A DNA stretch of 12,607 nt from Euperipatoides rowelli. Its lineage: Eukaryota; Onychophora; Udeonychophora; Euonychophora; Peripatopsidae. A program made the position numbers and the translations under genes. Below the pieces are notes generated by a model. The model searched no databases. It had not been told where the DNA came from and was given only the letters and a program-made list of their open reading frames with translations. Every line of letters starts with the position of its first letter. Position 1 is the stretch's first letter. Shown one piece after another: positions 1-6,734 of this stretch. The DNA is taken from NCBI GenBank assembly GCA_003024985.2, contig PXIH01S0035351.1, one strand, 5' to 3'.

Positions 1-1069
1 AGTGTTTTAATACTCCCTATTAATTAATATTTGATGATCTCATTGATGAGGTCTCTTAGGAAAATTAAATTACTAAACTTTTCAAACATGGTAGTCACCA
101 CTGTAATCTTAGTGTAATATTAATTACTCAAAACTTATTTTTTAAAGATATGAGAACAATAAGCTTAAATTTCTCATTAGATAATTTTATTTAAAAATTA
201 TCAGGATAAAAGACAAATAGCTTTGTTTTGCCTCACAAATGAGACTTAGTGAAATTCATTTTATTAAAGTCATATGAAGATGAAACATCTAAATTACATA
301 GGTATATAATTTTCAATCTTGCACAACAAACCTCGGAGACATTCCAAGTCATGAGTGGCAGCTTTTCTGACAAAAAACATGTTGTATATTTAGCCAAGAA
401 AAGATAGGAGGAGCTTAAAAAACACCTTAACACATTAACAAGAGTTACACCTTCACAACAAAAATCACTGCTTCATAAATTTCCTATATCATTTATTAAG
501 TTTATTTGCAAAATTATTTTAAATATTTTTCATGGAAAGTTTAATATTGAACCAAAACATAATAAAAAAAGAGAAACTTCAACCATTGTCTGATAAATAA
601 AATACAGCAGGTTTAAATAAAAGCATGATATATTATTAAAAAGATATTATATTTAAAAATATAAATGGGTAAAAATTAAATCTCCCAATATTGATCCTGA
701 AGGAAGCAGCCATAAAATATACAATGAAAAACAAAAATGAGTAACAAAGATTAAAATATTTCTAAAGACTTATTTAAAATAACACATAAGTTACCTACCT
801 CATATTTTTGCTGATTTCTGGTTAACAAACTTTATAATCATAAAAATGAAAGAAATTATAAAAATGAAAGAAGTTGGAACCAAGTGTTTCTTATTCAGAC
901 TCAATTTTAATTTATTAATATATAGAGATCTCAGTATCGGATGTTTTGTTGAATCATGACTATGCATTAAGATTTCAAAATTAGAATATGTGCACTGGTG
1001 TGATGTTTAAATACTAATGAATTCTGATCAAACCTAAGATGTTCACACATGCACAACAAAAAAACTGGC
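1..1069. other. AT-rich non-coding stretch
   Basis: Intronic or intergenic DNA. No reading frame of convincing composition, splice-bounded exon or repeat structure was recognised on either strand. It contains many short A and T runs, as expected of AT-rich animal introns. A 66-codon minus-strand frame over 233-433 has no recognisable motif and looks like a chance opening. Confidence 0.6.
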
Positions 1070-1117
1070 TTAGTGTCTGTATCTTAGACTCCACCTTACC
1101 CTTTAGACCCAAATCAA

Positions 1118-1166
1118 CCAATCAGAGATCTGCTTGCATTCTATCTGCAAGTGGACTTCTGATTGG
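1118..1166. repeat. Nested hairpin with paired CCAAT boxes
   Basis: CCAATCAGA (1118-1126) is the exact reverse complement of TCTGATTGG (1158-1166). Inside it CTTGCA (1133-1138) pairs with TGCAAG (1146-1151) around a 7-base loop. The two stems give a cruciform or hairpin-capable core inside the TIR element. The outer stem places two CCAAT motifs in opposite orientation. A regulatory role is only a possibility; structural conservation of the MITE explains it equally well. Confidence 0.55.
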
Positions 1167-1216
1167 CTGCTATTTTATTTGTTACTTATTTTTAATATGC
1201 TATAATATTTAAGTTC

Positions 1217-1250
1217 GGGTTAGGGTTATAGTTAAGTTACGGTTAAGGTT
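1217..1250 (+). repeat. Degenerate telomere-like GGTTA tract
   Basis: Successive GGTTA/GTTA-type units (GGGTTAGGGTTATAGTTA, then GTTACGGTTAAGGTT) make a short degenerate tract resembling the animal telomere repeat TTAGGG. It sits in the middle of the TIR element, with further GGTTAAAGGTTA copies near 1302. Such tracts are common in satellites and MITEs, so an interstitial telomere origin is not required. Confidence 0.45.
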
Positions 1251-1540
1251 AAAAATCTATTAATTTGCTATTATATTCATGTTGGACATAGGGTCAGGAT
1301 ATGGTTAAAGGTTACAGATCCTTTAATTGGCTGATGGGTAAGGTGAAGTCTGAGATCCCGACACTAATAAAAACTGTCTTCCACATTGACCTATATATTT
1401 CAATGTGCATGCAAAATTAAATAAATAAATAATTTGTGGTAGATCAGATGAATTATCAGGAACAAAAGCAACAATGTTTTTTAAAATAATACTTAAGGTT
1501 TGAGGGAGGGCGCAACAAACTTAATATTATTATTCAAATT

Positions 1541-1555
1541 AAATTTGGGTAAAGA
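1541..1555 (+). repeat. SINE target-site duplication, left copy
   Basis: AAATTTGGGTAAAGA precedes the tRNA-like head. It recurs after the A-rich tail at 1837-1853 with two extra G residues in the G run. This is the signature of target-primed reverse transcription. Confidence 0.65.
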
Positions 1556-1836
1556 GTCTCTGTTTTGCGGTCGAGTGGTATTATTACTTGACTTGCTAAA
1601 TCAAAGGCATATGCTGGGGAGTACAGGTTCGCTCCCCGGCTAGGGTAGTTATGGAATGTATTTTTACCCTATCTGTAACAGTTCACTTTGGGTTTTTTTT
1701 CAAGTATGTTGCCCTTTACAAATCAAAGAACCTGCGTTTTCGATTTATTGCGATGTTAATTAAGTATATTCTAGTAATTCACAAAAAATACATCTCTGCT
1801 CTCGAGATTTGGAGAGGAGATTTATTTTATTAAAAA
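1556..1836 (+). mobile_element. tRNA-derived SINE
   Basis: This is a short interspersed element of about 280 bp with a tRNA-like pol III promoter. An A-box-like motif TGCGGTCGAGTGG (1566-1578) and a B-box-like GGTTCGCTCC (1626-1635) are about 50 bases apart, as in a tRNA with a long variable arm. Between them TTGACTTGCTAAATCAA looks like an anticodon arm with a GCT anticodon, which points to tRNA-Ser. A non-tRNA body follows (about 1645-1820), and the element ends in a short A-rich tail (TATTAAAAAAA). Near-identical 15-17-bp target duplications lie directly outside both ends. A 60-codon frame at 1651-1833 falls inside the SINE body and is not a gene. It is non-autonomous and would have needed a LINE reverse transcriptase. 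The SINE family name was not determined. Confidence 0.75.
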
Positions 1837-1853
1837 AAATTTGGGGGTAAAGA
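1837..1853 (+). repeat. SINE target-site duplication, right copy
   Basis: AAATTTGGGGGTAAAGA follows the A-rich tail of the SINE and matches the left copy at 1541-1555 except for two extra G residues. Confidence 0.65.
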
Positions 1854-2019
1854 TAAATCTATTAAAGGTTTCAAATTTAAATAAAGGCTGTGAGTGACAA
1901 TTCTTAATAAGAGGGCTACTTTCTTTATTTTTATCTTTTATATCATTTGCATAAATAAGATTAATTTTATTGCTGTTTTAAAATTTAATAATTACATGAG
2001 AAGAGATAATATTAAGTAA

Positions 2020-2122
2020 TTAAGGGGAGATGAGTGCTGGTGAAATGAGTGATGGTGAATGAATGTTGAGAGATGAACAAGGTAGAGAGGTAGGAAGGGT
2101 GGGAGGAATTTTTTTTTTTTTT
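2020..2122. repeat. Purine-rich tract followed by T run
   Basis: The plus strand from about 2020 to 2107 is strongly purine-rich, with irregular GATG, GAATG and GGTAGG-type units. A run of Ts follows at about 2109-2122. This is low-complexity sequence with no gene; it may be an old simple repeat. Confidence 0.4.
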
Positions 2123-2202
2123 CCAATAAATTTCTTGAAGGAATCATTTCTTTAATTCTATTTACACATTTGCATTAATCAAAATCACCATATATTCAAA
2201 TT

Positions 2203-2456
2203 ATAACATGTTTCTTGAGGTTTGACTGAATTGGCAGTCATCTTTTTCTCTAGATAGACACCGGTCACCAATGTCAGGACAAACAAAGTTTATTAGCATC
2301 AACCTATGATGAAAAAAAAACTTACAATCTAGGTCCCTATGCAAAAAAGGACCCAATTTTGGGGTCAGAGCCATGAGCCTTGAATCCTGATTCACGGTAT
2401 AGGTCAAGGCATCATTTGGTAGCCCAACTCAACCCACTATATCATGGCTCTTGACC
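2203..2456 (-). repeat. Dispersed-repeat-like segment with GACC motifs
   Basis: Read on the minus strand, this stretch has motifs such as CCTTGACCTATA, CTCTGACCCCAAAATTGGG and GGTGACCGG, spaced in a way I associate with abundant dispersed repeats of mollusc genomes (from memory, not searched). GGTCAGAGCCATGA (2365-2378) forms an imperfect inverted repeat with TCATGGCTCTTGACC (about 2442-2456), and CCTTGA/TCAAGG form a shorter one within it. The 68-codon minus-strand frame over 2201-2407 is probably incidental. No ends or target duplications were found, so the family and boundaries are uncertain. Confidence 0.35.
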
Positions 2457-2838
2457 GGAATAAATGTTTTATGAAATTTCTGTTTTATAAAAACCGGTCC
2501 AGAAAATCTTTTAATAAATTTTGATGTCATTATGTTAATTTTGACGATTAATAAATGATTCTTGGTATTTATTATTTAATAATGATGTTATTTTTTTCAG
2601 TCTGCAGTCATTGTTCTGTGTTACAGACTAAGAAAGCTTTTTGTAGCCTAATTTTTTTTCAATGTTTTTTTTAAATATATTTATTTAGACTATATACATA
2701 ATTGTTCCAAGTACAATCTTCTAACCTGGATATAACAGTGCCTGTCCGTTAGCCATTTTACCTAAATCCATTATTTTTTTCAATACGCCATTAATCCAAA
2801 TATCTAGGAATAAACAAACTATTACTTTAAGAATTACA

Positions 2839-3495
2839 GGGGATCGTACGCTTTTATCAGCAAAAATATATTAGGAAATGTCAAGATTTTTTGCGCAAAT
2901 TGAAAGATTTAATTAAAATAAATCACTTACCTTGCCAAGGGCACATTGTTGTCTATAGAATATGATCGTTTTAGAAAAAAACATCATCTTAATAATCATC
3001 AAAGCCATTATAACGCCATTTGACGCCATTTGCATGGCCGTAGATACCACCTGATGTAAATACTGAAGCTAATATCGGGGAAGCAGTTATTTTTAAATAA
3101 CTTTTTATGGCAATAAAATTCATAGATTTTTGATGAAGGAAGGATCTATATGTAATTTTAGAAATCTCAAGAATTACCCACAAATCCTTCCTTCATCAAA
3201 AAACCTAGGAAATAAATAATGTTTAAAAATGAATCATTGAGATGCAACCCCCAGACCGTGTTAATAACTGCTCCCTCCTTTTTTCCACGTGACATTTGAG
3301 CAGATTCCTTCCGTTAGGTTATGCAAAATGGCTGTTTTCATTGCAAAACCAATAACGAAAATGTTTTTTCTAAAACGACAATATTCTATAGACAACGAAG
3401 TGCCATTTAAAAGATTTATTTTAATTAAATCTTTTAAATTGCACAAAAAAATCTTTATTTCGTAATATACTTTTGCTATAAAAGCTACCGTCCCC
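2839..3495. repeat. Large fold-back inverted duplication
   Basis: Two diverged arms face each other around a spacer of about 38 bases. The left arm runs from GGGGATCG (2839) to about 3145. The right arm runs from about 3184 to CCGTCCCC (ends 3495). The innermost 19 bases match exactly (TTTTTGATGAAGGAAGGAT at 3127-3145 against its complement at 3184-3202). Further out, long blocks such as AGATTTAATTAAAATAAATC and TTGTCTATAGAATAT also match, with indels between them. A transcript would form a hairpin with roughly 300-base arms. It could be a fold-back transposon or an inverted duplication; no terminal target duplication was found. A 99-codon minus-strand frame covers much of the right arm (3261-3560), but the equivalent reading of the left arm has stops, so coding is not supported. 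Confidence 0.65.
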
Positions 3496-3569
3496 GAATA
3501 ACAGATTAAATTTCCTGGTGCCTCCAAACAGTGAAAGAAAATTTGCCAATTATTTGGCACTGGAGATGC

Positions 3570-3655
3570 CCAGGGATCGAATTCGTAACCTCTTTATATG
3601 CTCAAGCCTACCGTGACCTGTGACCTGGTACAAAACCTCACAGCAACGCCACCTT
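3570..3655 (-). mobile_element. Possible tRNA-derived SINE head
   Basis: On the minus strand, GGTGGCGTTGCTGTGAGG (3636-3653) resembles a pol III A-box and AATTCGATCCC (3573-3583) resembles a B-box, followed by CTGGGC. The spacing is wider than in a normal tRNA. The segment lies just outside the right arm of the fold-back structure, and no target duplication or tail was found. It may instead be another dispersed repeat with GTGACC motifs. Confidence 0.3.
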
Positions 3656-3899
3656 GGCAATATTCAATTTAGTTTGAAATAAATGTGAAGAATTAAAATT
3701 TATTCTTAAGGAATTTTGAGTCGCCGTCCTTATAATATTCAAAATAGTTGTCTTTCAATAAAGAACCTAATTTAGTAAGTTTGGTAGCTTTAGCGTCTAA
3801 AGAGCAAAAGTTATATTGTGATAGACTGACAGACAAAGTGATAAAGGTTTGTGGTATATTGAGATAAATTTGAGCCCTTGAAAGCATTTGTAGTATAAT

Positions 3900-4427
3900 T
3901 TAGTTTTTCTTCAATCTAGTTAACAGTACAAGAAGACAGCTCAACCTACATTCTATGTTGTGTATTACTAAATAGAATGCACCCTAGTGGCAGTGTTCAC
4001 TCTTATTATTTTGTAAATATTTTTATTTTTTTAGTTTAATTTATGGTTTTTACCTTTATTATTTAATGTTTAGAGTAAACATCTAGTATTATCCTATTGG
4101 AGCTTGATCTTGCAGTGGATATTACTATTCTGGAATCATTTGTTCCGAATTGAATATCTAGGTGATTCACATGGCCTGTCGATTGACTATTTGTTACTGT
4201 TTGGACTTAAGGATTTTTTTTTTATTATTTAAATGATTGTCCATAATCCTGGATTTTTCATGGAATTCACTTTCCTTTTTTATTAATTTATTATTTCATT
4301 ATTTCATTGTAGTGAAGGATTCATCTTGTCTTTAAATGATATTTTGATCCCTGAATTCACATTTACGTTTTTTTAATGCACATGTTCTCTGTATGTATAT
4401 ATTGTATTTGTTTCAAATAAATAAATA
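3900..4427 (+). repeat. AT-rich segment ending in (AAAT)n, possible LINE 3' end
   Basis: No coding sequence is visible. The segment becomes T-rich and ends with TGTATTTGTTTCAAATAAATAAATA, split here as TGTATTTGTTTC plus AAATAAATAAATA (4404-4427). That resembles the 3' untranslated end and short-unit tail of many animal non-LTR retrotransposons. Nothing upstream was recognised as reverse transcriptase, so this would be a 5'-truncated copy. A simple microsatellite is the alternative. Confidence 0.3.
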
Positions 4428-4455
4428 ACAGGATATCCATAAATTAGTCACGTGA
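4428..4455 (-). repeat. Mariner-like terminal inverted repeat
   Basis: The sequence beginning ACAGGATATCCATAAATTAG directly after a TA dinucleotide (4426-4427) resembles the CAGGGTATCCATAAAGT-type ends of mariner/Tc1-like elements. It lies about 80 bases beyond the stop codon of the broken minus-strand transposase, where that element's 3' end is expected. No matching end was found on the other side, so the element is truncated or its other end has decayed. Confidence 0.5.
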
Positions 4456-4532
4456 TTGAAGAATCGAATACAGAAAATAAAACTACCTCCACATGTGATC
4501 CTTTTGTAGCTCTAAGAATATCGAGTCTTCAC

Positions 4533-4900
4533 TCAATTTCTCTCCAAATGTTGCTTAGCATCTCCTCTGATACTGTTTTTCAATATCTGAACAATCCTGT
4601 CCCATAATTCCTCCATGTTAATTATCTGTATGACATTGTATTGGTTCTTTATGCAACCCCACAGAAAGAAATCAAGGGAGTGATGTCAGGGTACCTTGGT
4701 GGCCATGCAATTGGTCTATCTTGACCGATCCAAAGATTTTGGAATTTCTTGTCGAGAAAATTATGCACCTATAAGCTCCAGTGTGGTTAGGCCTGTCCTG
4801 CTGGAAATCAATGTTAGTCTGAATGTCTACCAGTCACAGAACAGCGAAAAGTTGAAGCAAATCCAGATAAGTGTTGAGCTGATCTGGACGCTAGGAATGC
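4533..4900 (-). pseudogene. Mariner/Tc1-like transposase, 3' remnant
   Basis: This is the C-terminal part of a DDE/D transposase, read right to left. Recognisable blocks in order are TYLDLLQ (about 4850-4873), FQQD (second catalytic Asp), PIAWPPRYPDITPL, FFLWGCIKNQYN, and a helical end (MEELWDRIVQ ... KQHLERN) with a stop at 4533-4535. These match the SPDLTPLDFFLWG region of Tc1/mariner-family transposases such as the DUF4817/DDE_3 type found in invertebrates. The copy is dead. A single-base deletion near 4673 breaks the frame at the codon that would give the third catalytic Asp (ITPL-D-FF), a stop lies upstream of FQQD, and another frameshift lies between FQQD and WPP. The N-terminal DNA-binding half is missing. 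A plus-strand frame over 4696-4944 is a shadow of this remnant. Confidence 0.8.
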
Positions 4901-4959
4901 TTATAACAGCTATACAATTGTGGGGGAAAACTATTTTTAGTTAAACAACATGTAGTTAT

Positions 4960-5390
4960 AGTTTTCTCTGTATTATATTTCTTATATGGTGAATAAATTC
5001 TGATCACACAGTTAATCTAGCTCCACTATTAAATTATTTCATCAAATTGCAACATTGATTTGAATAATTGTACACATTTCTCACTAAAAGTCTTGATGTC
5101 TCCAACAATGAATAACTAACTTGCACCGCTAATGCTTTCAAAGTCTCATATTATGTAAATTATTCATTTTGCCCAAATTTGCTGTAGACTTTTTATATAA
5201 TTATATAGTTTTAGGTAATTGTGCTAAATAATGCCCACTTAAGGTTTGGTGATTTTCCTAATTTTTTCTATGGGTTGTTTTATTGAGTGTGTTGCTACAA
5301 GCCTTAAGAATGCTTAGACATGTTTTGAATTTTTTTAAAAAAAATATTCCATCTCCTTAAAGAAACCCAAGCCAAAAGGAGTCAAATGAG
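4960..5390. other. AT-rich non-coding stretch
   Basis: No gene, exon or recognisable repeat was seen between the transposase remnant and the tandem duplication. The missing end of the mariner-like element would be expected here, but no inverted copy of its TIR was found. Confidence 0.5.
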
Positions 5391-5400
5391 CCTTATTAGG
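5391..5400. promoter_or_regulatory. CArG-like motif (CCTTATTAGG)
   Basis: This is an exact match to the CC(A/T)6GG consensus bound by SRF-type MADS proteins. It is one of three perfect matches between 5391 and 6423, in the intron upstream of the receptor cyclase exon. Binding is untested. Confidence 0.25.
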
Positions 5401-5412
5401 AACGCACATATA

Positions 5413-5553
5413 CAAATAAGGCCCACCATGATTTTTTTTTTAAAACAAATAAGGATTAAATTGAGGTAAAAATATAAAAACATTATTATAGCAAATTTTT
5501 CAAATTTAATCATTAATTGAAAGATATTTAATGAAAAAGCAACATTTTTTTTT
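5413..5553 (+). repeat. Tandem duplication, first copy (intact)
   Basis: This 142-bp-period unit begins CAAATAAGG. It is repeated at 5555 with only a few differences: GGCCCACC versus GGGCCACC, one extra TA in the ATTATTA run, and changes in the last 15-20 bases. It lacks the 360-bp insertion of the second copy and so preserves the pre-insertion site ATTATTATAGC. The near-identity points to a recent duplication. Confidence 0.85.
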
Positions 5554-5563
5554 CCAAATAAGG
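5554..5563. promoter_or_regulatory. CArG-like motif (CCAAATAAGG)
   Basis: An exact CC(A/T)6GG match at the start of the second tandem unit. The first unit has ACAAATAAGG at the same place and misses the consensus by one base. A weaker CCAAATAAGA lies at 6082-6091. Confidence 0.25.
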
Positions 5564-6060
5564 GCCACCATGATTTTTTTTTTAAAACAAATAAGGATTA
5601 AATTGAGGTAAAAATATAAAAACATATTATTAGGCCACTAAAAAAAAAATATTGTTTCTCAGCGCCTGCCTGGTGCTTCTAAAAGTTTGCCCGGTAAATT
5701 TTTTTTTTTATGTATTTAAATTTATTTAAATAATAAGAAAAAAAAATTCCTGATGCCTTTATAAATCTTATGTTTTTTTCTCTACTTTATAAATTGGATA
5801 TTTTTTTTTCTCAAATGAAACTTTATTTGATGAAAATTAATACTTAAAATAGTTTTGTATTTATTTTTTTTTTTTAAAAAAAATCCTGGTACTGGTTTTT
5901 CACAAATAAAATAATAAAAAAAAAAAACCTGTTCGCCTGGTCATTTTTTGGACCATACGTGGATGAGAAACAAGTCTTTTTTTTTAGTGGCCTTATAGCA
6001 AATTTTTCAAATTTAATCATTAATTGAAAGATATTTAATGAACAAAAACAGCATTTTCTT
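5555..6060 (+). repeat. Tandem duplication, second copy (split by MITE)
   Basis: The first half (5555-5632) and second half (5993-6060) together match the first copy at 5413-5553. They are separated by the 360-bp element at 5633-5992. The 46 bases after the insertion (AGCAAATTTTTCAAATTTAA onward) are identical to the first copy. A possible degenerate third start (CCCAAATAAGATCTACCC) lies at 6081. Confidence 0.85.
5633..5992. mobile_element. 360-bp MITE with TTA target duplication
   Basis: The element starts GGCCACTA plus a run of A and ends with a run of T plus TAGTGGCC. The inverted match continues through TTGTTTCTCA, giving about 29 bases of strong TIR, then fades into weaker similarity over about 70 bases. 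TTA occurs directly outside both ends (5630-5632 and 5993-5995). The first tandem unit shows the same site without GGCC or any insertion, which fixes the borders. A 3-bp TTA duplication fits the PIF/Harbinger superfamily (TWA target). CACTA elements were considered because of the internal CACTA, but the empty site excludes borders there. The interior is A/T-rich and non-coding, so it is non-autonomous. Insertion came after the tandem duplication. Confidence 0.85.
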
Positions 6061-6413
6061 AATAATAATATGCAGGATGACCCAAATAAGATCTACCCAT
6101 AAACACTTTGTTCACATGGGCCTTATTGGGTTACAACTTACTTTTACAAATATTTAGGACTATGAACTAATACTAATCATTTGAATTAAAAAACTATAAA
6201 CATCAGAAAGTACATAAATGTATCTTTCAATTCATGTCTACATTGTTTTAACCATGAAATAAGACTTGACCCTCTGAAATGCATCAATAAATGACTGACA
6301 ATCAGAAACTTCCCAGTTGATTTTCTACAATAACCAATAGGTGGCATGCTAATACAAGAATATGTTGTCCTATTATGATTAAGCATTTCTATGTTTTTTT
6401 TTTTGGCAAAGGA

Positions 6414-6423
6414 CCTTATTTGG
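6414..6423. promoter_or_regulatory. CArG-like motif (CCTTATTTGG)
   Basis: An exact CC(A/T)6GG match 217 bases upstream of the receptor cyclase exon at 6640, outside the tandem duplication. CCTTATTGGG at 6121-6130 misses the consensus by one base. This copy is the best argument that the motif cluster is not only a by-product of the duplication. Confidence 0.25.
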
Positions 6424-6639
6424 TATACATACCTTATCTGTACTGTGTCTTTTGTGCAAGGTTTAAAAAAAAACAAGAATTCTTTTGCATCTTCACTACA
6501 CCCAAGACGAACAATCATTACTGTTACCTGAATTCTTATCAACCACATACTCTATTTCCTAATGATTTGATATAAAGCTTTTTATTTATTTAATTATGTA
6601 TCTATTTAATTTCATTTTTTTTGATATGGTTCATTTCAG

Positions 6640-6734
6640 GAATTGGGAGTACTATCCAGCTTGATGATAATGGTAACCGAAACGTGACATTTCAAATTCT
6701 GTTTGCGACAGGTGTTAGGGATTATACATTTGAG
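6640..6734 (+). CDS. Receptor guanylate cyclase, extracellular-domain exon
   Basis: Internal exon of a membrane guanylate cyclase receptor, an enzyme that makes cGMP when a ligand binds its extracellular domain. The acceptor is TTCATTTCAG (ends 6639) and the donor GAG|GTATGT (6735). The frame gives 31 full codons after a split codon (phase 1 in, phase 0 out), including IGSTIQLDDNGNRNVTFQIL. The IxLDDNGNR block matches the IDxNGDRxTDF strand near the end of the ANF-receptor ligand-binding domain in natriuretic peptide receptors. NVT is a possible N-glycosylation site, as expected outside the cell. It joins in frame to the exon at 8944. The preceding exon was not found in the 6.6 kb upstream, implying a long intron. 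This is a family-level identification only; the ligand and orthologue are unknown. Confidence 0.85.

Larger units (their letters stand above)
1070..1367. mobile_element. Non-autonomous TIR element (MITE-like)
   Basis: The ends form an inverted repeat: 1070-1101 (starting TTAGTGTC) pairs with 1336-1367 (ending GACACTAA), about 28 of 32 positions matching. There is no coding capacity between them, which fits a MITE mobilised by an enzyme encoded elsewhere. The TIRs can be read as GTGTC...GACAC flanked by TA on both sides, as in Tc1/mariner insertions. A second reading is possible because AAAAACTGGCTT (1060-1071) and AAAAACTGTCTT (1369-1380) form a 12-bp direct repeat around the element, which would imply a longer target duplication. 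The left part holds a nested hairpin and the centre a telomere-like tract, described separately. The superfamily is unresolved. Confidence 0.65.

Noticed and set aside
300-400. Possible minus-strand micro-exon between a TTTTTTGTCAG acceptor and a GAG|GTTTGT donor
   Set aside because: It would be only about 35 bases long with a weak donor and no protein match.
1556-1645. Functional tRNA-Ser gene
   Set aside because: The anticodon loop is enlarged and stems are imperfect. The sequence continues into a body and A-rich tail with target duplications, so it is a SINE head.
2601-2642. Possible upstream receptor exon (reads SAVIVLCYRLRKLF after a good TTTTTTTCAG acceptor)
   Set aside because: The peptide loosely resembles the VI.LC strand of cyclase ligand-binding domains, but the donor (GTAGCC) is poor. 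The ~170 residues that should lie between it and the 6640 exon were not found in the intervening 4 kb.
3261-3560. Minus-strand 99-codon frame, the second longest in the window
   Set aside because: It lies mostly within the right arm of the fold-back repeat. The matching left-arm reading has stops, so selection for coding is not supported.
3693-3887. Minus-strand 64-codon frame ending KDNYFEYYKDGDSKFLKNKF
   Set aside because: Composition looks somewhat protein-like, but I recognise no family, no splice sites frame it, and it lies among repeats. It could be a transposon fragment; support is too weak to annotate.
4696-4944. Plus-strand 82-codon frame
   Set aside because: It is the antisense shadow of the broken mariner-like transposase on the minus strand.
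6186-6548. Minus-strand 120-codon frame, the longest in the window
   Set aside because: No known motif and no related plus-strand exon. It overlaps a T-rich tract and one CArG-like site and looks like a chance opening.
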